From assembly GCA_003117195.1 (NCBI GenBank), contig BDSI01000083.1, positions 485,498 to 549,497 on the forward strand: a DNA stretch of 64,000 bases, read 5' to 3'. Below the pieces are notes generated by a model that was not told the DNA's origin, searched no databases, and worked only from the letters and a program-made list of their open reading frames with translations. Both the position numbers and the translations under genes were made by a program. Shown one piece after another: positions 1 through 13,497 of this stretch (within the stretch, counting starts at the first letter, position 1; each line of letters begins with the position of its first letter). The DNA is from Eudorina sp. 2006-703-Eu-15 (Eukaryota > Chlorophyta > Chlorophyceae > Chlamydomonadales > Volvocaceae).

Positions 1-257
1 CCCCGCGCCTGCACCCCGGTCATATGTGGGTCAGCCACACGCCGTATGTCTCAGCTTCAGCTCACACCGCCTGCCTTGCTGAGCTGGCGCCGGTCGCACG
101 CGCGGACTCCCCTGGACTCCCTTGCGCTGCCGGGCCCCGGCGGAATCCCCTCCAGGGCAACACAAACACACACCCGTCGTGCCACAACACGTTCACAGCC
201 GCTTTTTGACGCGGGGGCAGCGGGCGGGCGGGCGGGCAGGCGGGCAGAGCCGCTCAC

Positions 258-1077
258 CGTGGTTTCCCATGACCGCGTACCAAGGCACTTGCAGCCCCGG
301 GGCGGTGTACACGTTGGTGAAGGACTGGTTGAAGATCGGGTCGTCTGGTGCGCCGAGGCCGTCTGATCGGCGGGTGCAGAGCGGGTGCAGGGCGGCCACA
401 GGACAGTCACGGGTGACGGGCGGTCAGGGAGGGAGCCAGTCCCGCATAGACAAGGCAGGCAAGCAGTGAGGGGTTATGGCAGCGCATTCGGTTTGAGACT
501 ATTCACGTTCCCGGCCGCTGATAAGGGCCGGTCGTCGCCCCCTGCAGGACTGCCACGGTGTCGAAAGAATGCAGGTTGGGGGTGCTTTAAGATGGGGCGC
601 GTGAAAGAAACTTGGGGGATTCACAACTCAAGGGGGACTGTACGGCGTGGGCGCCGTCGTTCGCAGCTGCCCATAAACCTTACTTGGATAGAAGTTGTCC
701 CCAGTGCTAATGACGAATGATGGCGGCATGCACTCCGAGACGTCCGCCATCAGCCGGGCTGTCTTAAGCTGATTGTCGTTGCCAGACCTTCCCCAGTCGC
801 CAACAACGTAGAAGACGAGGTCCGTGTTGCTCGCGTCATACGTGCGCGGGCAAACATAGGTAATCTGACGCCGACTGAGGCCGTAAGCAAGGCCAATTAT
901 GAGCGCCACGAGGCCCAGCGAGCCGACTGCTATCAGGACACCGACCACGACCTTCCGCTTCTTGAGCTGATACTCATAGGTGTTGCGAGAGCGCCCTACT
1001 TTCTCGACGCCACTAATAAAGAAACGGTCCTCCTCTTCTAGATCGTTAAAGTCAGTGCGTAGAGCTTGCGAGCCCAT
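258..1077 (-). CDS. Membrane-anchored purple acid phosphatase, 5' part (partial)
   Basis: Metallophosphoesterase of the small (ACP5/TRAP-type) purple acid phosphatase group, which hydrolyses phosphomonoesters at a dinuclear metal centre. Two exons are visible on the minus strand: 684-1077 (ATG at 1077) and 258-362. They join in phase, donor GTAAGG after 684 and acceptor CAG before 362, restoring the uninterrupted family motif GDNFYPNGLGAPDDP. Metal-ligand motifs in order are GDWG (about residue 93), GDNFY (about residue 126) and GNH at the end of exon 2. A hydrophobic stretch at about residues 43-66 after a charged, basic N-terminus predicts a type II membrane anchor, so the catalytic domain would face the lumen or cell exterior. 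Exon 2 ends at a GTGAGC donor, and the rest of the enzyme lies left of the window. I see no convincing further exon in 1-257. The family call is firm; substrate and compartment are inferred. Confidence 0.85.
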
Positions 1078-1526
1078 TTTGCGAAACAGATGCCCGCAGC
1101 ACGGTCAGAGCATCTTAGCGCACAATTGCTTCTGCAAGCCCTACGCACCGCGAGAAATCTTGCCTAAAGATGTTGCCAATGAGAGAAGGTTTACATAAGG
1201 GCAAGCAGCAAACACAGGAATCCACGTGGTGGAACTATTCTGTCTTTGGAAGGTAAGCACGCCACTATTGAATATAATTCAGTGTACATTTGAATGAGAA
1301 TATCTATTGCAAAGCAGTTTGGACGAAACCCAACGAAAATACCGAATTTGTGTGGAATCACAATGGAGCTGCATCCGTTAAACCTTGCCAGGGATGCAGA
1401 CAATTAGCTTGCGTGATGTAACAATTCACTAGCAGCAACCTTGCGCACCAATGTGTCTCCGGGCTTTTCTGACTCCGGGTTCGCAGCTGAATTGGAAAGT
1501 CCTGAAATTCTAAAACACGTGACAAA
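1078..1526. promoter_or_regulatory. Divergent intergenic region between the phosphatase and VPS53
   Basis: This 449-bp gap separates two start codons pointing away from each other, so it must hold both 5' UTRs and both promoters. It is less GC-rich than the flanking exons. I recognise no TATA box or other defined element. Confidence 0.5.
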
Positions 1527-4500
1527 ATGGCATCCACACCTCCTCGCGTCAGCAGGACTTCTCTGGGTGGTGGTAGCACCCCGTCCAGTGGGAATGTTAG
1601 AACAAGCATGGAACGGAGGCTAAGCTTGGAGGAGCAAGCAAGTGCTCAGCGTCAGCCCACGATCTTGCGAATGCCATCTCAAAAGCGGGCTGACCTGTTC
1701 GATTCGGAGAGCTTCGACTCTATCAAGCTCATCAACCAGCTGTATCCGGATGGTGTGAAAGCTCTTGGCTGGCAATCAAGTCATACCATATTATAATACT
1801 CATAGTGTTTCCGCATGTATTCGTTTTGCAGAGGCGAGCCTGACGGATCTCGATAAATTTGTCGGGGTCCTCAAGAAGCAGGTGCGCTTATCTCAAATTT
1901 CCAGACGCAGTGCGCAGACGATGCCATATGACGCCTATGCCTGCTGTGGATTTGGCGTGCAATCACCGTGACCAGATTCAGCAAGTCGACCAGGAGATAT
2001 TCAACGCGGTTCGATCCCAGGGCGGTGCTCATGCGCGTGCAAGGTAGTGCTGCAGAAGGGGGGCGCGCGGGCTGTGCTCTGAATGCTGGGCATGCGAGAT
2101 TCTGGGGCGCTGGGAGCCTGGGTGCTGGGGCCTCGTCAGGGTAGGGTGGGGTGGGGTGGTGTCCAAGCTGCGGAGGTGTTTGCCCATTAAACCACGCGAC
2201 GCAGTACGTGTCTGAAATGGGTCGCCTTCTGGGAGAAAAGCGGTGCAACGGCAGGTTCGGGCCAACTTGCATGCCGATGACTTTGCGGCCCTAAACTGGT
2301 GCTGGGATACCTTCCCGCTCCAGGCCCGCGCTGTGGAACTGTTGCATACCTCTCAGCCATATCAACAACCACCTTGCCTGCTGCCACGCACTTGCCTGCT
2401 GCCACGCACTTGCCTGCTGCCACCCACTCACCTGCCTTCTACACACTGCCGCCGCAGGCAGGATCTGTCTGTGGCGCACGGGCAGATCATGGAGCTGTTC
2501 ACGAAGATCCGCGACATTCAGCGCAAGTCGGAGGAGAGCGAGGCGATGGTCCAGGAGATTTGCCGCGACATCAAGAAGCTCGACTACGCGAAGAAGCACC
2601 TGACCAACTCCATCACAGCACTCCGCCGCCTGGCGATGCTAACGGCCGCGGTTACCGGTGAGGAGCTGGATCGCCGGCCGATCCGGGCACTGGGTGTCTC
2701 CGCTCTCGGTTGGGAACAAACAGACGACCCCCCGCGCCCGGCTCTGGGACAGAGGGAACTCAGCGAAAGACTCTGCGCCTGGGGCGTCAGCCGAAGCCAA
2801 CCCGCCGCTGCCCTACTTCGTTGCCGCCTCCGGCCTCGCTCCGCCCCTCTCATGCCGCAGACCTGGAGGCGGTGTGCGACCGGCGGGACCAGTACCGGAA
2901 GTGCGCCAACCTGGTGGAGGCCGTCCACCAGCTGATGGAGTACTTCCAGCAGTACGAGGCTATTCCAAAGGTGCTGGGGGCGCCGAAGGTGTTGGGGGCC
3001 CACACTGGGGCTGGGATCGAGGCCTGAAGCGGGTCAAAGTAAAGAAAGGGCCTTGGAGGGAGCCGTGAAGGGTGTACGGACCGGGCGGGGGCGCGCGCCG
3101 TGGCCCGCGTGGCCTGGGGCTTCAGTGGCGCTGGTGGCAAAGGACGAACCGCACTCTGCATGGGTGCGGCTTGGTGGAGCGATGGAGTTACATCGGAAAA
3201 GAAGCCCAGGAACAACCTGATGGGGTGTTCATGAGTGTCCGCTAGCCTGGCCACCTGGCCACTCATCAAAGCAAGCAGCAAACTCTCGGGCACTTGGGAT
3301 GTAGCAAGCGCGGCCGCCCGCGCCTGGTCACGCGTGCAGGTGCGGTCGCTGGCTCGCCGGCTTGCGACCGTGGAGTCGCGGCTGCAGTCGGCGGTGCTCG
3401 ATGACTTTAAAATCCTGATCGGGGGCCCCGCCAATGACGGGCTCAAGATGCCGCCGGAGAACTTGGAGCGCCTGGCCACCGCGTGCCTGGTGGTGGACGC
3501 TCTGGGCAAGAAGGTGCGGACGACGCGGGGACGCGGGGCTAATTTGAAAAAAGACACCCGAAGCGAAGCCGGGCACACCCAGGAATACTCAGAATACTCG
3601 GGAACGCGGGGCTGGAGGAGCCGCAGCGCTTGTGGCGCGGCGCAGGTCCAGACGGCTGGGGGACAAGCTGGCGTCCGTGGGAAGAGAGAGGGGCTGTGCG
3701 AGCGGAGGAAGAGGTTGCACCGACGGGGGGGAGGGCATGTGGCGCAGCGCGGGCGGGCCCTAGCAAGGTGAAGGGGTGGCCCGCTGGACGGGCTCAGGCG
3801 TGATGGGCCCTCTAGCAGCGTCGCGGGGCGGGTTGATTAAGGTCGTGGGCGCGTGCTGTGTGCGCAGGGCAGACCTGCCGCCACCAAAGCCGCCGCGCGG
3901 GCATGCGGGTCTTTGCGGATCAAAGGAGGGGTTTCGAGTGCTATTGCTCGGGAGCTTCCAATGCGGCGGCGCCAGAATACCCTTACCCCGGTACACGTAG
4001 ACGAACCTGAAGTTGACCCACGAGCCCGGTACACGTGAACGAACCTGAAGTTAACCCCACAGACTCCAATCCATTCCCGCCAACCCTCCCTCCGATCGCA
4101 TCCAACCTTGCCTGAAACAGCACTCCTTCATCCCCTTGCGCGTTGCCTGCATCCTCTGAACACATTCGACCTGCCAGTTGCAGTTTGAATACGTCTACCA
4201 ACTACTAATTCCTGTACCCCCTCCCGCCCTCGTCCGCCTCCGCCAGGTCCAGGACCAGGTGATGGACTGGCTGTGTGACCGGGAGATGAGCATCTACCAG
4301 GCGGCCTTTGGGGGGGCGGTGGGCATGGTCACCGTGTCTGCGGCGGCGGCGGACGATCGGGGCGCGGCGGTGGCGGCCGCGCACGCCACGCGCCTGGACA
4401 AGTTCGAGCAGCGCTACACCTGGTTCCGGGAGCGGTTGCGGGAGAAGCGCGAGGTGTGGGGCGTCTTCCCGGAGCACTGGAGGGTGCCGCAGGTGAGCTG

Positions 4501-7500
4501 CGGGCGGGCGGGCGGGATAGATAGACCCGAACGAGTGTGTGGGGTTAAATTGAAAAAAATAAAAAAACGAGTGTGTGGGGTTAAATTGAAAAAAATAAAA
4601 AAACGAGTGTGTGGGGTTAAATTGAAAAAAATAAAAAAACGAGTGTGTGGGGTTAAATTGAAAGAAATAAAAAAACGAGTGTGTGGGGTTAAATTGAAAA
4701 AAATAAATAAACGAGTGTGTGGGGTGTTGAAGAGGGGAAACAAGCCGCGAACGAGGCTGGACGGGGGCCGCAAGGAAGGAGAGGGAAGCGACGGGAGGTT
4801 ACGATGAGCGGCGGGACAAGTGATGTAATCTGGGGAGGGAAAGAATGGGGGTGCGCTGTTGGGAAGGTGCGGGCTGGGGCGCGGCCGTGGGGCCAGGGCA
4901 GGCGGCGGGAGAAGTTGGTCTACGGCCTGCAGGTCCCCAGAGCTGGGAGATCGGTCGGTCGCGGGCACATCAGAACTAACTCGCACCACCAATACCACCA
5001 CCAACACACCGGGGCGCCACACCGGTGGAGGGTATTTACGTCAGCTGGGCCTGGGATCAGGATCCGGCGCCGGCTCCGCACCGGCCGCACCCCATGTCTC
5101 TGTCGTTGGGTACCGTGGCTGACGGCCGCCGCAGGTGCTGTGCCTGACGTTCTGCAAGATCACCAAGGCGCACCTGAAGCGCATCCTCTCTGACGAGGAG
5201 GCGCTGGCGGGGCTGCGCACGGACGTGGCGCCGCTGCTCAAGGCGGTGGTGGCCACCAACCGCTTCGAGCGGGACATGGCGGCCGCGTTCGGCGGCGGCG
5301 GCAGCAGCGGGGCGGGCCGGCAGGGCGGCGACGACGGGGTGAGCGGCGCGGTAGTGGGGGGGGTGTGCGGTGGGCGGGGCTTTCAGAAGCGACACGTCCG
5401 GAACCCGACAACCTGGAACGACTAGCCCGGGGCAGGGCTTGGCGCAACCCATTGAACCCCGTGACCACATACCACAGCCGGGCGGACCCGCAACCTGGCC
5501 GAATGGCATCACGAACAGCGCCGAGGAGGGGCCAGGGAGGAGGAAGATCGGGTGCGCGATCGCCTGCCTTGCATCGTTCTGTCCACTAATTTCCTGCACT
5601 TCCCCGCCAGTGCCGCGCTCCTGCAGTCGGGCGATTGGGCGGCTGACTGCCCCGCGCCGTTGTCCGCAAGCTCGCGCCGCCGCCCATGTCGCCCTGCCGT
5701 GTGACATGTTTTCAGTTGATCCTTTTTCGGGGTCCGCTGTAACGTTGATTCATTCATGCATGTTTCCCTTCCGACTATGCGCCGCCACCGCTGGCCCGCT
5801 GCCCCTCTGGCTGGCAGGACGACGACTCGGAGGCCGGCGACACGATGAGCGCCAGTGAGGCCCGGCGGCGGCTGGAGAAGTTCCGGGCGCGCGTCAAGGC
5901 GGAGCAGCAGGCCAAGGCGGCGTCCAAGGACTCGGTGGCCAAGGTCAGGGCGGGGCCGGGCCGGGGGGTGGGGAGTGCAGCGGGAGTGACAGCGGGTGTC
6001 TGGGGGGGGGGCCCGGGGCGTCCTGGGCGGGGATGGCGCCGACGGGGCCGGGACACAAGAGATGGGAGGGCGAGGAGTACGGCCCGGGCTGGTTGTTGGT
6101 TTTTTCCCAACGGACGCGCGGCCGTGCGATGGGTTACTGGTCTCTCGGCGTCGTGTGGGTAGTTGCTGGCGGGGCCCGCTATGTCATGCTACACGACCGG
6201 TCACCGATCACGCGCGGGCCCACCTCCACTACCCACGACCTCCACCTGCCTGCTTGCCCACACAAGTCGCTGTACCTCCGTCTTCGCCCGCCCGTAGCAT
6301 TCCTTGCAAGTCGTAACATTAATTTCCATGTGTCCAGTACTCATGGCGGACTCGATCAACCTCCCGCGATCTCACACGGCACCTGAGTATGCTTCGTACT
6401 CTGCTGCTACCATCTTCCCCCCCAAACTTCTATACCTCGTGTGAAGGCGGGAGACCGGGCCCGCGAGGCCCAGGAGGAGGCCATTAAGGTCGCCTTCGAA
6501 GGAGCGGTGAGTCCCCAACTGCAGAGTGGAGCGACCCCAGGGGTTTCACGTTTCGGGGGATGAGAGCGAGGCGCGTGGTGGTGTCCATTTTAATAGCATC
6601 CCATATAGATTTCGGGATGTTAATAAGATGGACACCTCCCCGGGTTCGCCGCCACGATCGCCGCCACGGTAGCCATAGAGTATCCATCGCCATCCCGCGC
6701 TTCGTTGAGCAGCAGAGGCACAGCCTGCTGCTGCATAGGCGTTCCCGACGGATCCAAAGATCTCATCCACCACGCTTCGTGGCTGTGGGCATATGGACTT
6801 CAGCACTTCCATCTTCTCTCGTGCAGACGGCACACGCGACACCTGCCTCCTTCACTCGAAGCTCCCGGGCACGCCCCTGCCAGTCTCAGCACCGTCTCTC
6901 CTGGCGAATACTCACCGCGTCCTCCTCCTCCTCGTCCGCCTCGTCCTCCCCTCTGCACTAGCGTAGCCAGTGCCGCAAGTTATGCACATCAAGTCGCAAC
7001 ACACATTTAGTCGCAACCCCTTTCCGTCTCCGATCCTTCCCCCGCTCACCCTCTGGGCTGGGTGGCTGTGGGCCCCAGATTTCGGAGGCGTTCGAGGGCG
7101 TGCTGGTGCGCTACTACGTGGGCCAGGAGGAGCGCGAGCTGCTCGAGTACCTGGACGCGGCGGTGCGGGAGGAGGCGGAGCGGCGCTGGCTGCCGGACGA
7201 GGAGGAGGGCGACGTCACGGGCAGCGGCCTCAGGGTGCTGCAGGTGTGTGTATCTGTCTGTGGGTGCCTATGTGTGTGTTGGGGGTGGGTGTTTGGCGAA
7301 GAGACCTGCCCGACTCAGACCAGTTCCAGTCTAGTTACCCCGTGTGTGTGCGAGTGTCGCCCTGCCGGCGGGGCGGGAGTGCGTGATATGCGACGGACAG
7401 TTACCTGTTCGACCGGGCTCGACGCTGGCCAAGCTCTGCTAACCCGGCCCAAACGGAGAGAGTGCCGAAGCGCCTCATGCTTCCTGGCGGGGATAGGGAA

Positions 7501-10500
7501 GGGACGAGGACGCATGTACGCAGGAACACTAGGGGTAGGCGCACGCAGGGTGGGAACCCCGGTTCTGCTTACCTGCGCAAGGCAGGACGTTTAGCAATCT
7601 ATCGCCCGCCTCATATATGACGACTTTCACGCACCGAGGCATGTCCCCAAAGTCCCCAGAGCCCAGCGCGGCGAGCGACACGGCAAGAGCACAGGGCAGG
7701 GTTCGGAAGCCAACCACAAGAGGGATCATTAACTGCCGTTACATGGATATGCCCCCGACCAGCGAATTTTGGCATACAATCAGCGCAGGTCTGTGCTACC
7801 TGATGGGTATAGTACACACGACGGTGCAACATATGTCAGAAATGAGCATTGTCTTGAAATTGGTAGCGTTGCATATTCCATGGTCTAATCGCAAAGGTAT
7901 TTGCTTCCCCCACACTCGTCGTGCTGTCTGATGTAGTATCGTATTGATTGCTCGTCTCCGTTACGGATTATATTCATATTTCAGTAGTGATATGCTGACA
8001 TCCAGATTCGAACTGGAGACCTCCCGCTTACTAAACGGGTGCTCTATCCAACTGAGCTATGCCAGCTATGTGGCAACTCATAAGTCGGAACCCGTCTGGG
8101 GCAGCACCCGATGCAAAGCACCCACCGCACAGCACCCAACCTGTCCAACGGGTCGCTGACCCTTCCACGCCAACACGCCACCCAACCTTCCACTTACATC
8201 TCACCGAATTCCTCAACCCACGCGCCCATCGCAGAGCGCCAACAAGATTTTCTTCAAGATCCGTGCTTCACTCACCCGCTGCGCCAAGAACGTGAGCCGG
8301 GGCCCCACGCTGGTGGCCCTGGCGCAGCTCTTCAAGCGCGTGCTGTCAGGCTACGCCTCCGACCTGATGAGGCGGCTGCCCAAGACGGCGGCGGGCACCA
8401 CCACCGCCATGCCCGCGGTGGTGGGCGGCTCCACGGACTGGTCAGTGGCGGTTGCGGTAGCGTGGCATGGCGGGGCGGGCGGGAGTAAGGCGGAACTGGG
8501 AGGATGGGAACTAGGGGAATAGTCAAACACGGAAGCAGGCGAACCCGTGTAAGGACGGGGTGGGGATGAGTGCGGATGGACCCCTTGTCCCCGTTCCTGT
8601 CCCCTTCTCCACCCCTCCCCACGCACTTCCCCAGCTTCAAAGCCTCTTGTATCATTCGCAATGTTCCCGCTCAATACATCCCCGTGCGGACGCTGAGGCT
8701 TCCCCCCTCCCCTGGCGCCCCTCCGCCTTCACCCCGTCCCGGCCCGCCCCAGGTATGTGCGGTTGAGCGAGGAGGACGAGCGGGTGGTGTGCTGCCTGCT
8801 GGCCACCGCCGAGTTCTGCCGGGACACCACGGAGGGGCTGGCGGGGGCGCTGGCCAAGGACGTCAAGTCGCAGTTCGCGGACCGCGTGGACTTCGCGGAC
8901 GAGGAGAGCGCCTTCGTCTCCGTGGCCACGTGAGGGCGGGCGGGCGGGGGGAAGGGGTGGGACACGTGCGTGTCTGGCGAGGAAAAAGGCGTGTGTGTGT
9001 GTGTGTGTGTGTAGCGAGAAACCAGCCCGAATCACCAGTGTGTTTCTTAGGCAGGCAGAACATGAGTGCGTGACATGCAGGGGTCGAGTAGCCCGAACCC
9101 AGCCCGAATCTCCAGTGTGTGTTTGTGTCTGTGTGATGGACTGAGATGAATTGAGACGGGATAGGATGGAATAGGACTTCGTTCGGCCACTGGTAGTGAC
9201 ACTCACACCCGCCCCTGCAGCCCTGCCACCGCCCTGTTCAGCTTGCCGCCCGCCCGCACCAGGCCAACTGTATCCCAAAGTCCACCTCCCCGGCCCCCGT
9301 CCTCGCTCTCTTTCACCCTTTGCCCCCTTTGCCCCTCTCCGCGGCCAGTGCCTGCATGAACGTGCTGGTGCTGGGCATCAACACGCGCCTGGATGCGCCG
9401 CTGCTGGAAATGCTGCGGATGCGATGGGACACCATCGAGGCGCCCGGGGACGACTCGCCCTTCGTTAACGCCATCCGCAAGGTAGGGTGGCCGGAAGGGG
9501 GCCCGCGAGGAACATGTGCGCGCGCGTGCTCTCACGTCCCTTGGGGCTTGTCCGCGGCCCGGGGAAGGTGCTTGCAACCCTCGGTGGTGGTGGTGGTGGT
9601 CGTGGTGGTGGTGGCGGCAGCGGTGGTGGCGGTGGGCGAGCGGAGAGCAACGCGGTGTGTAAGGGGGAGAGGGGAAGGCACGGGAGGGCAAGGGAGGGCA
9701 AGGGAAGGGAATGCCTGGGGACTAAAACGGGGAGGGCAAGGGAAGGGAATGCCTGGGGGAAGGAAATGCCTGGGAGACTAAAACGTCCGCCCGTCTGGCG
9801 TCACCGGCCGGCCGCGAATGGACTGCCTGCACGGGCCGTTTGCGAACTGGTTCCCCCCAGCCCTTAGTCCCCAGCCTCCCCGCCCGCGCCCCCGCCACCG
9901 CCCCCAGCCACCAACGGCACCCTTGCCTTGCATCCACGCCCATCGCACCCGCCCCACCCCTCCCCAGGTGTTCATGGACTGCGGTCCCCGCGTGGGCGCC
10001 GGTCTCGACGTCGCCAACCTGGGCTTCCTGTGCGACAAGATGGCGCGCATGTTCGTGCCCCGCCTGCACGAGGCCATATTCCGGTTGCGGCGGGTGGCGG
10101 ACAAGGGCATGCTGCAGCTCGCCATCGACATGGACGCGGTGAGGAGGGGGGCTGTACGGGGCTGTGGTGGACTGCACGGGGCTGCAGCGGTAGTGGACTG
10201 CCGGGGGCTGCAGTGGACTGCACACGGCTGTAGTGGACTGCACGGGGCGGGGCGGGGTCATGAGTATGGGGGGATAATGGGGGGGGGGGGGAGGTGTGAA
10301 AGCTAGGACGGTGCGGACACTGTGCGCCTGGGCTGAGTCCCGCTGGTACTGCTGTGTGTCCTCGAAGTGGTGTTTCTGGAAACTACATCGGATAACGTTT
10401 TCCTAGGCTTCCCTTGCGCTCACCGTGGCCTGGTCGCCCTCTCAACACCCGGCTGGGCCCCCCACCTCACCTCACCCCACCTCACCTCACCCCACCTCAC

Positions 10501-12774
10501 CTCAACTCACCTCCTGGTGAGATGCGCAGGTCCGTCGGGCGCTGCTGGAGTTCCCCAAACTCTGCCAACCCACGGAGACCCATGGGTCATCAGAGGAGCC
10601 GCCGCCGGTGCGCGCCAGGGGGGCGAGGGGCATAAGTGTTTCTGCGATGTGTGTTTGGGGGGCGGAGCGCGGACAGCAGCGCTGGTGTGTGTGTGGGGGG
10701 GGGGGTGCAGCGCATGAGATGGATTGGATTGGACGGGATCGGACGGGTGGGCAAGGGTCTGAGGACGCGGCACGGTCTGAAGACGCGCTCGGACGGGAGG
10801 CCGCAGCCGGGCACGGGGCGGCGGTCTTAGGTAGGGGGACGAGGCAGGCGCGGCCGGCAGCAAGACTTCATGGACGTGCATGAGGACGCGAAGGGAGGTT
10901 AAAGGCTTCGGAGAGCGTGAGAGGGGTGCTCGGTTGGAGTTTGGATCCAGCCAGTTGGATCTAGACAGTTGGATCCAGACAGTTGGATCCAAGTGGTAGA
11001 AACCCTAGACAGTGAAAGAAGCGCGGAGTCACCCCACCCGCCCATCCCTGGCCTGGTCATGCCCTCTTCACAGTTCACCCGGCCGCACTCCACCTCCTCT
11101 CGGGCGTGTCCCAACCCGGACCTTTGCTCTGGCAGCAGCGCAGCTGCAACATGTCCACCCATTTCCACAATTGTAACGCCTCTTGACCCCTCTTTCCTTA
11201 TGCTCGTCAAGACAGCAAAAACGCAAAAACCCGAATCTCTCGCCTCCTCCCCCCCTTCCTCGGGCCCGCCGCAGGAGCTGCCCGCCTACACCGCCTACGT
11301 GGAGCGCGAGATGGGGTCCGTGGTGGCGCTGGTCAAGGTGCTCCAGTCGCGGCCCGAGCAGCTGGTGGACAACTACCTGCTGCTGCTGCCGCCGCAGTCG
11401 CAGTCGCTCATGGAGTTCCAGCGGCTGTGCGAGCTGAAGGTAGGGGGAGGTTGGAGGACCCGGCGGGGTTGCAGGGTCGGGTAGTGATAGGCTGGAATGG
11501 GGTGGGCTGGATTGGGATAGGTTGCGATGGATTGTGGTGGGCTGAAATACAATCGGCTGGGCTGGGATTGGGTTGAAATCTTGAATAGGTACGGGGCACG
11601 GGGAAGCAGTTGGGGTAGGATCACGGAGCAGTGTACGAGCGGAGAAGCAGCGGGACAGGACGGGCCATGTGCCGCTCGTTCTCCGCATGGCTTCCTCAAC
11701 AAACTCAACACCCCGCTTACGTGCCCTAAACCCAACACCCTGCGGATGCCCGCACGCACGCCCCTCCACTTGGCTAACATACACGAGCAACAGTGCAACA
11801 TCCCCTCCTTCCTGCCCCTCCCGGCTGCCGGTACCCGCCCCGTACGGCTGCCGTACGCTCTGACACACATCCATCGCGCCCGTCATTGCACCGCAGGCGC
11901 TCAGCCGCAAACAGCAGTCCGACCTGATGGGCCTCTACCAGCTGAAGGCGGGACAGCTGGGGGCCAGGGCGGGGGCCGCGACGGTGACCGCCGCAGCATC
12001 GGGATCGCCGGCGGGGGCGGGGGCGGGGGCGTCTGCCGCCGCCGCAGGCGCAGGATCCACCTCGGCAGGGGCCGCCGCCGCGGCGTCGGGATCCGCAGCT
12101 GCGGGCGGGGCTGGCGACGGCGTCCTGGCGTCTGCGGCGGCCTCCAACCTCGGGAACTTCAAGATATCCATGAACAACTTCACGCGGGAGCTGGCGGCGT
12201 CGATACCCTTCGCGGGCAAGCGCGCGGGCGCGGCCGGGCCGGAGGCCTCGGCGGCATCTGCGTCGCCGGCGCTGTCCGCGCAGAGCAAGGTAATAGGGGA
12301 AGCGCGCTTGAGCGGCACGGAGCAGGTGTCTGTGTGGGGGGTGTTCAGGCCGGCGGAGACCGGGGGCGACGTGACCGATGAGCAGCGATGCCTGCCCGGC
12401 CAGCGAATCGGGGATCCATTCGACGCTCCTGCTGGTTGCCCTCACCTTTCCCTGTACGTTTCAAGCTCTCACCCCGGACGTCAATCTCCGCCCCCCTGTC
12501 ACCCCTTCTCTCCGGCCCCCCTTCCTTCATTGGCCGCCGACCGCAGTCGTCCGTGTTCCACGACCGGACCGCCAGCTCCGAAACCGTGGGCGCCTCGGGC
12601 TCCACCTCCTCGGGGACAGCCGCCGCGGGGGCGTTCTTCAAGGAGACCGCCGCCAAGACGAAGGAGGGCTTCGCAAAGATCGGCAACCTCATCCGGGTGG
12701 CGAACGCGCTGGCGGGGGGCAACGAGGCGGGAGGCGCAGGCGGCGCTGCTGGCGGTGCCGACGGGTCACATTAA
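1527..12774 (+). CDS. VPS53: VPS53, GARP/EARP tethering complex subunit
   Basis: VPS53 forms GARP with VPS51, VPS52 and VPS54, tethering endosome-derived vesicles at the trans-Golgi; with VPS50 it forms EARP. I assemble 19 in-phase exons (1059 aa): 1527-1752, 1832-1881, 1976-2043, 2458-2657, 2861-2970, 3340-3513, 4247-4492, 5135-5338, 5818-5943, 6447-6506, 7079-7243, 8235-8440, 8753-8929, 9349-9481, 9968-10138, 10530-10607, 11275-11439, 11897-12289, 12547-12774 (TAA). The N-terminus carries the Vps53 signature: FDSIKLINQLYPDEASL, then the coiled segment with SEESEAMVQEICRDIKKLD and HLTNSITALRRLAML. Later blocks match the family in order (LCLTFCKITK, FEGVLVRYYVGQEE, ATAEFCRDTTEGL, YTAYVEREM, VDNYLLLL). 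It is longer than animal VPS53, mainly from an Ala/Gly-rich insert in exon 18 and a Gly-rich C-tail. The small exons 10 and 16 are the least certain. Confidence 0.9.
4531..4725. repeat. 36-bp minisatellite in VPS53 intron 7
   Basis: Five tandem copies of a 36-bp unit begin at 4531, 4567, 4603, 4639 and 4675, with a partial sixth at 4711. Each unit pairs a GTGTGTGGGGTTAAATTG segment with an A-rich tail. Copies differ by only a few bases. Because 36 is divisible by three, the array stays open in one frame, but it lies between the donor at 4493 and the acceptor at 5134 and matches no conserved part of VPS53. Confidence 0.9.
7993..8066 (-). tRNA. tRNA-Thr (anticodon AGT)
   Basis: The reverse complement folds as a complete cloverleaf. 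A 7-bp acceptor stem (GCTGGCA with TGTCAGC, one G-T pair) encloses a D arm with TAGCTCAGTTGG (A box), a 5-bp anticodon stem around loop TTAGTAA, and a T arm with GTTCGAAT (B box). The anticodon is AGT, so it reads ACN threonine codons after A34-to-I editing. It has no intron and no encoded CCA. The gene lies antisense inside VPS53 intron 11 (7244-8234). I found no run of four T residues just downstream on the minus strand, so the Pol III stop is not evident. Confidence 0.93.
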
Positions 12775-13496
12775 TGAGAACACGCTTTGTAGCGGTGGCG
12801 GTAGCGGTGGCGGTAGCGGCGGCCGCGACGACACGCGCTGCAGCGAGGCAGGGCGGGCCCTACACATGCACGGTGGTGTAGCCGTGGATGGCCGCCAGCT
12901 ACGTACTCAGATGCGGCGGCTGGGCTGCCGTCCATCTGGATGCAGCGGATGGAGGCTGACTTGCTTGCCGGTGGACGGGTCGGTGGGGGCTGTATGAGGG
13001 ACGGAGGATGGAGGATGGAGGGTGGACAAGCAAGACCCGCAGCGCGGCGGCGATCCGTCGACGGCCGTCGATGCCGCGTGCATGTGCCCGCGGGCATACA
13101 CACCGTAGGCGTGCATGCCTGTATAGGCGTGCATGCCTGTAGATATACGGCAGGTGCTGCGCTGCTGCGATGGGTGCCGGCTGCGGGCGGGCGTCCGGAC
13201 CGCACCTAACCCTGCCGTGGGCGCAGCTTCGCGCCCTAGCTATCTATCTGCTGTTCTGTTCTGCTCCCTACCTACCTACCTACCTATCTACCTACGGTGG
13301 TCGGGTATGTGGTCGATCGACAGACAGATTCAGGGAGTCAGACGCAAACGGAGGCTGGGTAGGTGCCGCCGCAGCGAGCGAGCGCACGGGGATTAAGTTG
13401 AAAAAAGAATAGCGCACGGGGATGTCAAGAGCTGGTCATGATGCCCCTGATAATGTGTGCGTGTGTGCCTGGAGGTAGGTAGGGCTGCTGCTGTCC

Positions 13497-13497
<1 letters not shown>

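Noticed and set aside
1..257. Further phosphatase exon at the left edge
   Set aside because: No stretch continues the family sequence after GNH with a valid acceptor; the next exon must lie outside the window.
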